In this document: in pieces, positions 32,611 to 41,012 of the stretch | Numbering within the stretch: position 1 is the first letter of the stretch | How the letters are laid out: the number at the start of each line of letters is the position of its first letter | Origin: Propionibacteriaceae bacterium | Lineage (GTDB): Bacteria; Actinomycetota; Actinomycetes; Propionibacteriales; Propionibacteriaceae | Assembly (NCBI GenBank): GCA_030538315.1 | Contig: JAUNUF010000001.1 | Coordinates: 1-64,000 of the forward strand | Reading direction: 5' to 3' | DNA length: 64,000 nt | Notes under the pieces: model-generated | Told to the model about the DNA's origin: nothing | Database searches by the model: none | What the model saw: the letters and a program-made list of their open reading frames with translations, nothing else | Made by a program: the position numbers and the translations under genes

Positions 32611-33561
32611 CTAGGCGCGCTGTGAGAGGAACTCGTCGATTTCCCGGGCCGTGGGCGCAGTGGCCGGGCCGCGTCGGGTCACGGTGATGGCGCCGGCCAC
32701 GTTGGCGCGACGGCAGGCCTCCACCCAGTCGGTACCTCTCGCGCGCTCCGCGACGAGGACTCCGGTGTGGGCATCGCCGGCTCCGTTGGTGTCGACGGGC
32801 TCCTGCGGGAAACCAGGCACGTCGACGGTGACCCCACCCACCGAGACAGCACACCCGTGGCGCCCGTCCCGCACGATGATCGCCACCCCGGGCAGTACCT
32901 CGGCCAGCGCTGCCGCGGCGTCGGCCATGGCGGAGCCGGGGTGATCGGCGCGGGTCTGACCGACGGCGGCGAGGTAGTCGTCGGCCTCCTCCTGGTTGGA
33001 CGTCCACACGGTGGTGCGTTCGATCATCCGACGGCGGGTCTCAGCGGGGAGGGTGGCGAAGACGGCTCCGGGGTCGAGCACCACCTCGACGCCCCCGTGC
33101 AACGTGGTCAGCCACGCCTCGAGCGGCTCGCGGGTGGAATCGATGGCCAGGGAGTAGCCGGTGACGCAGACGAGGTCGCCTGGTTGCGGGTTGCTGGTCT
33201 GCAGGCTCTCGACGGTGATGCTGCGCTCGGCGCCGAGTGTGGTGACGAAGGTGCGTTCGCCGCTGGGTTCGACGAGCACTACGCACAGGGCGGTGTCGCT
33301 GCCCTCGACGGCCGGCGCAGACCAGGTGACGCCCTCGGCCTCGAGCGTGGCGCGGATGAGGTCGCCGTTGGAACCCGTGCCGATGGCCCCCGCGTGCACG
33401 GCGTTGGCCCCGGAGCGCGCGGCGGCGGCCAGGATGTTGACCGCCCCTCCGGCGTGCTGATTCCATTCCGCAGCCATGGTGTTCTGCCCCCGGCGCGGCA
33501 GGTCAGGAATCATGGCGGTGGCGTCCACCAGCGCTTGGCCGGTGTGGATGATGCGCGGCAT
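32611..33561 (-). CDS. PfkB/ribokinase-family sugar kinase
   Basis: A 316-residue PfkB kinase with the N-terminal glycine signature (QHAGGAVNILAAAARSGANAVHAGAIG, split) and the C-terminal GAGD anion hole and base in DTNGAGDAHTGVL. It phosphorylates a sugar or nucleoside; ribose or a nucleoside fits the operon. On the minus strand TAGTCT (33573-33568) lies 6 nt before ATG 33561, with no Shine-Dalgarno, so the operon mRNA probably begins leaderless. Confidence 0.88.
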   Translation of the reverse strand: MPRIIHTGQALVDATAMIPDLPRRGQNTMAAEWNQHAGGAVNILAAAARSGANAVHAGAIGTGSNGDLIRATLEAEGVTWSAPAVEGSDTALCVVLVEPSGERTFVTTLGAERSITVESLQTSNPQPGDLVCVTGYSLAIDSTREPLEAWLTTLHGGVEVVLDPGAVFATLPAETRRRMIERTTVWTSNQEEADDYLAAVGQTRADHPGSAMADAAAALAEVLPGVAIIVRDGRHGCAVSVGGVTVDVPGFPQEPVDTNGAGDAHTGVLVAERARGTDWVEACRRANVAGAITVTRRGPATAPTAREIDEFLSQRA

Positions 33562-33584
33562 GGGCAGAGACTAGCGGCGGCGGC

Positions 33585-33938
33585 TCAGCCCGCGCGCAGG
33601 ATCTTCTCGATCTTCTTGCCCTTGGCCAGTTCGTCAACCACCTTGTCCATCCAGCGGATCTGCTGCATCAGGGGGTCCTCGATGTCCTCCACCCGGTAGC
33701 CGCAGATCACTCCGGTGATGAGGGTGGCATTCGGGTGCATCGCCGGGGCTTGCGCGAAGAACTCCTCCAGGGTGCGCTCGTCCGCGATGGCGGCCTGCAG
33801 CGCTGCATCGTCGTAGCCGGTAAGCCACTCCAGCACCTCGTGGAGCTCAGCCACCGTGCGATCCTTGCGCTCCACCTTCGTCACGTAGTGCGGGTAGATG
33901 CTGGCGAAACTGATGTCGAAAATGCGGTGCCTGGTCAC
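33585..33938 (-). CDS. DUF2200-family protein
   Basis: A 117-residue protein matching DUF2200, a small uncharacterised family (RIFDISFASIYPHYVTKVERK, split; EVLEWLTGYD; ITGVICGYRVEDIEDPLMQQIRWMDKV, split; ending LAKGKKIEKILR). The GTG start at 33938 follows TAGGGT (33950-33945) by 6 nt. It shares a 109-bp divergent region, with a large palindrome, with the DUF5682 gene. Function unknown. Confidence 0.85.
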   Translation of the reverse strand: MTRHRIFDISFASIYPHYVTKVERKDRTVAELHEVLEWLTGYDDAALQAAIADERTLEEFFAQAPAMHPNATLITGVICGYRVEDIEDPLMQQIRWMDKVVDELAKGKKIEKILRAG

Positions 33939-33944
33939 GCCGAG

Positions 33945-34041
33945 ACCCTACTGCCAATCCTTCACCTACGTATGTGTTCCGGCCTTCACATATAGCCAAG
34001 GCCGGGACACCGGCATAGGTGAAGGAACGCGCCGCTACGTT
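33945..34041. promoter_or_regulatory. Divergent leaderless promoters around a 67-bp imperfect palindrome
   Basis: Arms of about 26 nt, 33959-33984 and 34000-34025, pair at about 20 positions (outer CCTTCACCTA with TAGGTGAAGG is perfect). The minus-strand -10 TAGGGT (33950-33945) and the plus-strand -10 TACGTT (34036-34041) are almost equally far from the palindrome centre near 33992. Each -10 is 6 nt from its start codon (GTG 33938 and GTG 34048). A shared operator is the simplest reading. Confidence 0.55.
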
Positions 34042-34047
34042 ATTGCC

Positions 34048-36318
34048 GTGGGCATTGTGGAGTTCTTCGGCGTGCGTCACCATTCGCCGGCGGCAGCGAG
34101 GTTGGTGGCGGAGCGTATCGACGCCGATCCGCCCGCCATCGTCCTCATCGAAGGGCCTGCTGACTACAACGACCACCTGGAACAGCTCACCCTGGATCAC
34201 GACCTGCCGGTGATGATCTACTCCTGGGCCCCGCTGAGGCCCGAGTTGCCGCGGGGGGCGGCGGGGTGGGCTGCTCGGCGCAGCGCGTTCTACCCCCTGA
34301 CGGCATACTCACCGGAGTGGGCCGCGCTACGGGCAGCCGACAAGCGCGGCATCCCGTTCCAGTTCATGGACCTGCCATGGCCAGCGCTGGCCGACGTGGC
34401 GGAGGCGGAGAACCGGTTCGCAGGGCACGCAGAGAGCACCGAGGCGCTGGAACGGATGCTCACCGAGTTCGGCGTCGACACCCTCGACGTGCTCATCGAT
34501 GAGCTGGTGGAGATTGACCCGGCGCTCAACCTCACGGATTACCGCACCCGCATGCACACCCTCGGCGAGGCGCTCCGTGGGCCGGAGAGTGAGGAGACCC
34601 GGCTGCGGGAACTGTTCATGGCAGACCGCATCCGCACCGCCACCGCCCAGGCCGACGGCGTGGTGCTCGTGGTCTGCGGCGCCGCCCACGTCTCGGGCCT
34701 GACCGAACTACTGGCCCAGCCCGCCGTCGACCCTCCGGGGTGGGAGCCGCCCGCCGATGATGACCGCTACGGCATCGCGCTCACCCCCACCTCCTACCAG
34801 GCGCTGGATGCGCTCACGGGCTACAACGCTGGCCAACCCAACCCCGGCTTCTATGACGCGCTGCACGAAGACCGGCTGGCGGGCCGCGCCGACACCGCCG
34901 AACGGCTCTTCACCCACGTCACCGCGGAGTTGCGCAAGGCCGGCAAGTTCGTGGCGGCGGCAGATCTCATAGCGGTGCTGACCACCGCCCGTGGCCTGGC
35001 GGCGCTCCGAGGCCATGCGCAACTGTGGCGCACGGATCTCCTCGACGGCGTGATCGGCGCCCTCGTCAAGGATGATTCCGGCGGGGACCATCCACTGGTG
35101 GAGCGGGTTCATGAGGCGCTGCGGGGCACCAAGCTGGGCGCGCTCCACCCCGATGCACACCGCCCGCCGTTGGTGCACGAACTCACCGCCGAGATCGCCG
35201 TGCTGGGTCTGACGCCCACTCCGCAATCCCGGGTGGAGCCTGCAGACCTCACCACGGATGACGGCCTGCGCCGCTCCCAGTTGCTGCACAGCCTCCAGGA
35301 GTTGGAGGTGCCGTTGGGCATTCCCGTTGCCAGCGCGGATGCTGACGGCGTCGAACGGTGGCGCATCACCTGGTCCCCCGAATATGAGGGCCAATTGGTT
35401 GCAGCCGCCCGCTTCGGTGGTTCCCGCGACGAGGCCGTCACCACGGCCCTTCTCGATGCGGCGGATGGGGCCGACGAGAAGCCGCGCGAGGCGGCCTCCA
35501 TCATGCTGCGCGCGGCACTGTGCGGTGTGGACGAGCTGGCCGACACCCTCCAGCAGCGCACCGCCACCATCCTGGCCACCACCGGCGACCTCGGCGGCTT
35601 GGGCGAGGCACTCGCCCTCCTCTTACGGCTCTACCGCTATGACCCGCTGCTGCGCACCACCGGCCGAGTCGACATCGGCGCCCTCGTCACAGTGGCATTC
35701 GACCGGATCGCCCGGTTGGTGGAGCGCTTCGGCCCGCTGCCCGATGGGCCCGCCGTCGATCCACTGATCGCGGCCATCAAGACAGCCGCAGATGCGCAGG
35801 AGCGCACCGCTGAGGCACTCGCCCTGCCGGTTCAGGTGTGGGACGACGCGCTGGCCGCCGTTGTGACCGACACGCAGCAGGCCGCGGCACTTCGTGGGGC
35901 AGCCCTGGGCGCGCGGTGGCTCAGTGGGCACGTACCCGACGGTGAGCTGGCCGAATCTGTCCTCCTCATCCACCCGGTGGAGCGGCTGGGGGATTTCGTG
36001 CATGGGCTCCTCGCCGTCGCACGGGAGGCCGCGCTGCGCCGGGAGGATCTCATCCATGCGCTCGACGGCGTGGTCACCGCCATGTCGGAAGCCTCGTTCC
36101 TCGGCGCCGTGCCGGGGTTGCGCCGCGCGTTCTCGGCGTATTCGCCGCGTGACCGGGCTCGGGTGGCGTCCGTGCTGTTGGGGGAGCGGGGAGCCGCCGC
36201 ACTGCAGGCGTTCGCGGGCAGCGGGGAGGATGCCATCGCGTTGGCTGCCTTCGAGGCCGAGGCCGCGGCCACCGTCGAACGCTTCCTGGGAACTCTAACT
36301 CTAATCGGATTAGAGTAG
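34048..36318 (+). CDS. DUF5682 protein (E. coli YehM-like)
   Basis: A 756-residue protein starting VEFFGVRHHSPAAARLVAERI after GTG 34048; the FGVRHHSP and VVLIEGPADYN segments are the DUF5682 hallmark. The rest is largely helical, repeat-like and without a recognised catalytic motif. E. coli YehM has nearly the same length and belongs to an operon with MoxR, VWA and SWIM proteins, as here. TACGTT ends 6 nt before the GTG and there is no Shine-Dalgarno, which fixes this start over upstream codons. Its last codons lie in the first 34-bp repeat. Confidence 0.85.
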   Translation: MGIVEFFGVRHHSPAAARLVAERIDADPPAIVLIEGPADYNDHLEQLTLDHDLPVMIYSWAPLRPELPRGAAGWAARRSAFYPLTAYSPEWAALRAADKRGIPFQFMDLPWPALADVAEAENRFAGHAESTEALERMLTEFGVDTLDVLIDELVEIDPALNLTDYRTRMHTLGEALRGPESEETRLRELFMADRIRTATAQADGVVLVVCGAAHVSGLTELLAQPAVDPPGWEPPADDDRYGIALTPTSYQALDALTGYNAGQPNPGFYDALHEDRLAGRADTAERLFTHVTAELRKAGKFVAAADLIAVLTTARGLAALRGHAQLWRTDLLDGVIGALVKDDSGGDHPLVERVHEALRGTKLGALHPDAHRPPLVHELTAEIAVLGLTPTPQSRVEPADLTTDDGLRRSQLLHSLQELEVPLGIPVASADADGVERWRITWSPEYEGQLVAAARFGGSRDEAVTTALLDAADGADEKPREAASIMLRAALCGVDELADTLQQRTATILATTGDLGGLGEALALLLRLYRYDPLLRTTGRVDIGALVTVAFDRIARLVERFGPLPDGPAVDPLIAAIKTAADAQERTAEALALPVQVWDDALAAVVTDTQQAAALRGAALGARWLSGHVPDGELAESVLLIHPVERLGDFVHGLLAVAREAALRREDLIHALDGVVTAMSEASFLGAVPGLRRAFSAYSPRDRARVASVLLGERGAAALQAFAGSGEDAIALAAFEAEAAATVERFLGTLTLIGLE

Positions 36319-36326
36319 GTTAGAGT
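36293..36326. repeat. 34-bp direct repeat/operator, copy 1
   Basis: The 34-bp sequence beginning CTCTAACTCTAATCGGATTA contains the palindrome ACTCTAATC-G-GATTAGAGT and an additional GTTAGAGT half-site to the right. It covers the 3' end and stop codon of the DUF5682 gene and reaches to 8 bp before the ATG of the AlbA_2 regulator. TAGAGT at 36321-36326 can be that gene's leaderless -10. Copy 2 at 37741-37774 differs only at the central base. Confidence 0.8.
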
Positions 36327-36333
36327 ATCTGTG

Positions 36334-37746
36334 ATGAGGTCGACGCCGGATGTACTGATGCCCATGGGCCCCGAGAAGAGGTTGGAGGCCCTTGGAAGGC
36401 CTCGTGAAGACCAGTGGCTGGAGCGTAAGTCCTTGCGTGTTGCCCCAGAGGTTCTTGCCAGGTCCATCGTTGGTTTCGCGAACGCGGAGGGCGGCCTCAT
36501 CGTGCTGGGCTTGTCCGACGGTGTGGTGGAAGATGCCTCCCACTACGCCTCCCGTGTCAACGCGGTGAGGCGGGTGCCGCATACCCACTGTGCGCCACCG
36601 CCGCGGGCTCGGTTCCATGAGGTGGAAGTTCCGGGCGGAACGCTGCTTGTGATTGATGTGCCGCCAGGCGACACGTTGCATGAAACGACCAACGGCGAGT
36701 GCTACCTGCGTGTGGGGGATTCCATCACCAAGCTCACAGCAACTCAACGCGAAGAGTTGGCCTATGACCGGGGTGCAGCCCAGTTTGAGGCGAGGGCGGT
36801 AGCGGATGTGACCGTGGCCGACCTGGATTCAGGGCTGCTGGCGCAGTTGCGAACCGGCATGGGAAGCGGGCTGGAGGATACGAAGATGCTGGCGGCACGC
36901 AGCCTGCTCACGCCTTCGGGCGGTGTCACCGTTGCCGCCTATCTGCTGTTCCACGAGCATCCGCAGGAGCTCATGCCACATGCCCATATCCGGGTATTGC
37001 GACACCTGAGCTCTGAGGCTGGCACTGGGTCCAGACAGTCGGTGATGGAGGGCGGCGACGTCCGCATCGAGGGGGCGATAGAGCCCAGTCTGCGGCAGGC
37101 CACCGCCCTGTTGGACGAGTGGGTGCCAAAGCGGCAGGCGTTGCGCGACGATGGCCGCTTCGGCCCGGTGCCCGTGGTGCCTCGTGACGCGTGGCTTGAA
37201 GGCCTTGTCAACGCGGTGGTCCACCGTTCGTACAGCATGGCCGGGGATCACATTCGGGTTGCCGTGTTTCCGGATCGGGTTGAGATCGAAAGCCCTGGGC
37301 GCTTCCCTGGCGTCGTGGATCCCAGCCGACCGCTTGAGATTGCTCGGTATGCCCGCAACCCGCGCATCGCGCGCGTCTGCAACGATCTGGGCATCACCCA
37401 GGAAAGGGGCGAGGGTATTCGCCGCATCGTGGACGAGATGCGTCTGTCCGGCCTGGAAGATCCTGTCTACCGGCAGACATCGGGCAGTGTGCGGCTGACC
37501 CTGTTCGGAAATACGCGCCTTTCCGAGAAGGTTGCGGCGTCGTTGCCGACCGGGGCGCAGGACGTGTTGCGCATCTTGCGATCAGTGCGTCAACCGATGG
37601 GCACTGGCGAGATCGCCGACGCCGTCGGGCTGGCCAGGCCCGCAACAATCCGGGCGTTGAAGGCCCTGCAACAGATCAACGAAGTGCAGTGGCGCGGTAC
37701 CTCGAAGCAGGACCCTCGGGCCACCTGGTCCTTGCCAGAGCTCTAA
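36334..37746 (+). CDS. AlbA_2 (Schlafen-type) / HATPase_c_4 / HTH regulator
   Basis: A 470-residue protein. Residues ~20-130 are an AlbA_2 domain (EDQWLERKSL, then IVGFANAEGGLIVLGLSDG). The centre (about 270-390) is the RecG-like HATPase_c_4 module (WLEGLVNAVVHRSYSM, DRVEIESPGRFPG, ERGEGIRRIVDEM). The C-terminus is a winged helix (MGTGEIADAVGLARPATIRALKAL). Such proteins act as transcription regulators. It is flanked by the two 34-bp repeats, which it probably binds. ATG 36334 lies 7 nt after TAGAGT. This gene is not part of the E. coli yeh set. Confidence 0.85.
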   Translation: MRSTPDVLMPMGPEKRLEALGRPREDQWLERKSLRVAPEVLARSIVGFANAEGGLIVLGLSDGVVEDASHYASRVNAVRRVPHTHCAPPPRARFHEVEVPGGTLLVIDVPPGDTLHETTNGECYLRVGDSITKLTATQREELAYDRGAAQFEARAVADVTVADLDSGLLAQLRTGMGSGLEDTKMLAARSLLTPSGGVTVAAYLLFHEHPQELMPHAHIRVLRHLSSEAGTGSRQSVMEGGDVRIEGAIEPSLRQATALLDEWVPKRQALRDDGRFGPVPVVPRDAWLEGLVNAVVHRSYSMAGDHIRVAVFPDRVEIESPGRFPGVVDPSRPLEIARYARNPRIARVCNDLGITQERGEGIRRIVDEMRLSGLEDPVYRQTSGSVRLTLFGNTRLSEKVAASLPTGAQDVLRILRSVRQPMGTGEIADAVGLARPATIRALKALQQINEVQWRGTSKQDPRATWSLPEL

Positions 37747-37774
37747 CTCTAATCAGATTAGAGTAGGTTAGAGT
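37741..37774. repeat. 34-bp direct repeat/operator, copy 2
   Basis: The same 34-bp sequence as at 36293-36326, with A instead of G at the palindrome centre. It overlaps the stop codon of the AlbA_2 regulator and ends 22 bp before the VWA gene GTG. Two looser GAGAG half-sites follow. Position over the likely promoter of both downstream transcripts suggests one regulator controls both. Confidence 0.8.
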
Positions 37775-37796
37775 TGATGAGAGCAGGTGAGAGCTC

Positions 37797-38909
37797 GTGA
37801 CCGACGACCAGCGCACCACCCGTTGGCGACTCATCCTGGGCGAAGGCTCAGAGGCCATGGGCGGGCTCAGCGGCATGGCCGCGGAGCAGGATGCTGCGCT
37901 CGCGTTCCTCTATGACCGCGAAACCAACGACGGCGGGGCCGCCGGAGAAGGCGGCCAAGGCGGAAGCGGGCCTTCGTTGCTCACGGTTCCCACCTGGATC
38001 AACGCCGTCAACGAACTGTTCCCGCGCCGCGTGGCCGAAACCCTCCAGGCAGACGCACTGGAGCGTTACGGCATGGTGGACATGGTCACGGATCTCGACA
38101 CCCTCAACCGCATCGAACCGTCCGAGACTCTCCTCAAAGCCATCCTCAACACCAAGCACCTGATGAACGACGACGTGCTGGCCGCCGCCCGCGACATCGT
38201 GCGCCGCGTCGTGGCACAGCTCATCGAAAAGCTGCGCCCACAGATCAAGCAGGCCGTCACCGGCAAGCGGGACCCGCAGCGACGCAGCCGGTTCAAGGTG
38301 GCCGCCAACTTTGACCCGAATGCCACCATCCGCGCCAACCTGAAGCACTACACGGCAGATGGCCTGGTGATTGCCGAACCGCTGTTCGTGTCCCGCACGC
38401 GGCGTGAATCCGAACGGTGGCAGGTCATCATCGCCGTTGATCAGAGCGGCTCCATGACGGATTCGGTGATCCATTCGGCCGTGACCGCCTCCGTCTTCCA
38501 CGGCATCCCCGCACTCAAATCCCACCTGGTGGCGTTCGACACCGAGGTGGTGGATCTCAGCCACGAGAGCATCGACCCGGTGGAGACCCTCATGAAGGTG
38601 CAGTTGGGTGGCGGCACCCACATCGCCAAGGCCGCCGAATACTGCGCCTCGATCATCACTGAACCGCGCCGCGCCATGGTGGTGATCATCACCGACCTGT
38701 ACGAGGGTGGTTCCGTGCCCCGGCTCAAGGCCGCCGTCGCAGGCATGGTCACCGCGGGTGCGAAAGTGCTCATCCTGGGCGCGCTGAACCAAGACGGGGA
38801 GGCCGATTTTGATCGCTCCCTGGGCCACGAGTTGGTTGACCTGGGAGCGCATGTGGGGGTCATGACCCCCTATGAGTTGGCCGCCTGGGTGGGGGAGGTG
38901 ATCGCGTGA
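37797..38909 (+). CDS. VWA-domain protein (E. coli YehP-like)
   Basis: A 370-residue protein. The N-terminal half is helical; the C-terminal half is a von Willebrand A domain with an intact metal-ion-dependent adhesion site: DQSGSM (about 215-220), the Thr in GGGTHIAKA and the Asp in IITDLYEGG. VWA proteins of this sort work with MoxR AAA+ ATPases. GTG 37797 has AGGTGAG about 6 nt upstream, unlike the leaderless genes around it. The stop overlaps the SWIM gene GTG by 4 nt. Confidence 0.9.
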   Translation: MTDDQRTTRWRLILGEGSEAMGGLSGMAAEQDAALAFLYDRETNDGGAAGEGGQGGSGPSLLTVPTWINAVNELFPRRVAETLQADALERYGMVDMVTDLDTLNRIEPSETLLKAILNTKHLMNDDVLAAARDIVRRVVAQLIEKLRPQIKQAVTGKRDPQRRSRFKVAANFDPNATIRANLKHYTADGLVIAEPLFVSRTRRESERWQVIIAVDQSGSMTDSVIHSAVTASVFHGIPALKSHLVAFDTEVVDLSHESIDPVETLMKVQLGGGTHIAKAAEYCASIITEPRRAMVVIITDLYEGGSVPRLKAAVAGMVTAGAKVLILGALNQDGEADFDRSLGHELVDLGAHVGVMTPYELAAWVGEVIA

Positions 38910-40843
38910 GAGCAGATCTTCTTGCCCTCTCGGAGGCTGCGCTGGTGGATCTCACCAACCGCGGCACCGTGCGTCGCGCCCAGAAGGAGACGGTGGAGCA
39001 CACGTTCACGTTGCGCGACGACGGCACGGTGATCGCTGAGGCCGCCGACGATGTGCGCTGCGAACTCCTCAGCCGCCACCCCTTCGAGGCCTGGACCTGC
39101 ACGTGCCTGGCCGGGCACGGGTGCAGGCACATCGTGCGGGCGGTGCTGGCCTATCAGGCCGCCCACGCCGACGGCGGGCTCACCGCGGAGGGTGCCCCCG
39201 CCGTCGCGCCAGACCCGGAACCCCACCCCACCGGACCATTTGATCCGGGCACCATCACCGACGATGCCCTCGACGCAGCGCTCAACCCCGCCGTCCGGCG
39301 CGCCTCAGCCAGGCTGCTCGCGCAGGGCGCGTTGGGGCACGTGGGCCTCACCAACCAGCTCACGGTGGTGCGCATCCACTACCCCACGCCGGTGACCGTG
39401 CGGTTCCTGGCAGGCGCAGACCTCAAATACGTGCGTTGCACCTGCCGAGACCCAGACCCCTGCGCACACGTGCCGCTGGCTGTGGCCATTGCGCGCGGCG
39501 CGATGTTCGGCGACACCGGGCTGCGCGCCGTCGACGGCGACGCCTGGGCCCCAGACACCGCGCTCCTCGCGGAGATTCGGGCGGCGCTCGACGAGTTGGC
39601 GCGCGTGGGTGTGGAGGCCAGCCATCGCTCCATGCAGGGGCCGTGGCAGCGGTTGCGGGTCCGCTCGGAGCAGGCGGCGCTGCCGCACGTCGCGGATCTC
39701 ATCGGGGAGCTGCTGGAGGAGGCCGCCCGCTACACCGAACGGGCCACCGCATTTGACCCGGCGCGGCTCGTGGCGCTGGCCGGCGAGCTGCTGGCACGCG
39801 TCAGCAGCCTGGGCGGCACCCACCCCGAGCGCATCCCAGACCGGCTGGTGGCCGGCGCGTTGGCGCAGCCCACAGACGTGTCCAGGGCGCGGCTCATTGG
39901 GTTGGGCACCGAGGTGTTGGAACGCGGCGACCAGGTGTTGCTGCGCGCCCACCTGGTGGATGCCCGCAGCGGCTCCCCGTTGCGCGTCACCAAACGCATC
40001 GACGACGAGGACCGCACGCTCACCTCCCGGCTGGCGGGCGGCTTGTTGGCTGGGATCGCTTTCAGCCAGTGGGGCGGCGGCCAGGTGGTGGTGCCCGCCG
40101 GGAAACGCTTTGGCAGCGGTGACTTCACGCCGGGCCGGGGCCGCGTCGTCCACATGCCCAAGGCTGATTTGGCCTCGCTGAGTGCCCCTTTCCTGGTGGG
40201 GTCCGTGGCCGAATTGGCCGCGCACCACACGCGGTTGCCGCCCGCGTTGGATGACCGTGCGGCAGGCACGGACTTGGCCGCCTGTCGGTTCACCACCGTC
40301 AGCTGGGTGGGCTTTGACCCCGGCGCGCAGGAACTGGTGGCAGACCTGACGGATGCCGACGGCACGCGTGCGCGGCTGGCGTTGCCGCGCACCGCCCGGG
40401 TGGACGTGTCGGCGACGGCGGAGCTGCTCACTCGCTGGGCTGACGAACCGCCGGAGCAGTTGGTGGTTGCGGGCCGCTGGCGGTGGTCGCAACACGGCGC
40501 CACGTTCCTGCCGCTGTTGCTGATGGGCGACGAGTTGTCCCTGCAGCCTGCCTTGGCCCCGCCGTCGGAGTTCACCGTGGGCTTTGAAGAGGCTCCCGAT
40601 GAGCCGCTGACCAGCCCCGGAGCCCTGCTGCGGGAGCTCGACGGCGTGCTCGGCGACACCCTTGTCGCCGGGCTGGAACGGCTGCGGCGGGATCCCCGAC
40701 GGTGGGCCGAGTTCGCCCGCGAGGCCGGGGCCGCCGGGTCGGTGCGGATCGCGGGCCTGGCCCGCGCGGTGGCCGAGGAACCCACGCCAGAGTCCGTCTG
40801 GCCGCTCGTGCTGCTGTCGGTCTTCGGCCACCCACTGGCCTGA
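38906..40843 (+). CDS. SWIM zinc-finger protein (E. coli YehQ-like)
   Basis: A 645-residue protein. A SWIM motif CxCxnCxH appears at about residues 64-75 (CTCLAGHGCRHIV), and a second related motif at about 177-188 (CTCRDPDPCAHV), so two zinc-binding sites are likely. The remainder (about 200-640) is without a known domain. SWIM domains bind DNA or protein. It is translationally coupled to the VWA gene. It ends 44 bp before a 79-bp hairpin. Confidence 0.85.
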   Translation: MRADLLALSEAALVDLTNRGTVRRAQKETVEHTFTLRDDGTVIAEAADDVRCELLSRHPFEAWTCTCLAGHGCRHIVRAVLAYQAAHADGGLTAEGAPAVAPDPEPHPTGPFDPGTITDDALDAALNPAVRRASARLLAQGALGHVGLTNQLTVVRIHYPTPVTVRFLAGADLKYVRCTCRDPDPCAHVPLAVAIARGAMFGDTGLRAVDGDAWAPDTALLAEIRAALDELARVGVEASHRSMQGPWQRLRVRSEQAALPHVADLIGELLEEAARYTERATAFDPARLVALAGELLARVSSLGGTHPERIPDRLVAGALAQPTDVSRARLIGLGTEVLERGDQVLLRAHLVDARSGSPLRVTKRIDDEDRTLTSRLAGGLLAGIAFSQWGGGQVVVPAGKRFGSGDFTPGRGRVVHMPKADLASLSAPFLVGSVAELAAHHTRLPPALDDRAAGTDLAACRFTTVSWVGFDPGAQELVADLTDADGTRARLALPRTARVDVSATAELLTRWADEPPEQLVVAGRWRWSQHGATFLPLLLMGDELSLQPALAPPSEFTVGFEEAPDEPLTSPGALLRELDGVLGDTLVAGLERLRRDPRRWAEFAREAGAAGSVRIAGLARAVAEEPTPESVWPLVLLSVFGHPLA

Positions 40844-40887
40844 CTACCCCTCCTCCAGCGTGGGTCTGCAGCGTCTCCCTGCGTGCT

Positions 40888-40966
40888 ACCCGGTATTTGT
40901 CCTCTCGATGGGGGCACCCCCCTGTTTTTCAGGGGGGTGACCCCATCGAAAGGACAAATACCGGGT
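40888..40966. repeat. 79-bp near-perfect hairpin, left flank of the DUF4132-MoxR block
   Basis: Arms of 37 nt pair at 35 positions around a TTTTT loop. The outer ACCCGGTATTTGTCC (40888-40902) is matched exactly by GGACAAATACCGGGT (40952-40966). No T-tract follows. A related element with the same outer motifs (ACCCGATATTTGTCC, CTCGATGGGG, GGACA, CCGGGT) lies at 50615-50698 after the MoxR gene. Transcriptional barrier or small mobile palindromic repeat are both possible. Confidence 0.75.
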
Positions 40967-41012
40967 CCGAAGCGCGTGACCGGTAGACCCCGCCCTCTCC
41001 TAGGCTGTCCGC

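Noticed and set aside
30539..33007. An 822-codon open frame on the minus strand
   Set aside because: Only the last 181 codons are a real gene (the cysteine hydrolase). The rest is an off-frame reading of the permease and kinase genes, with an Arg/His-rich composition typical of GC-rich shadow frames.
33898..34047. N-terminal extension of the DUF5682 gene
   Set aside because: The frame is open upstream but would run through the palindrome and the promoter; the conserved domain starts at GTG 34048, which has a -10 element 6 nt before it.
36293..37774. Insertion sequence bounded by direct repeats
   Set aside because: The 34-bp repeats are longer than normal target duplications, the enclosed gene is a regulator and not a transposase, and there are no terminal inverted repeats other than the palindromes within each copy.
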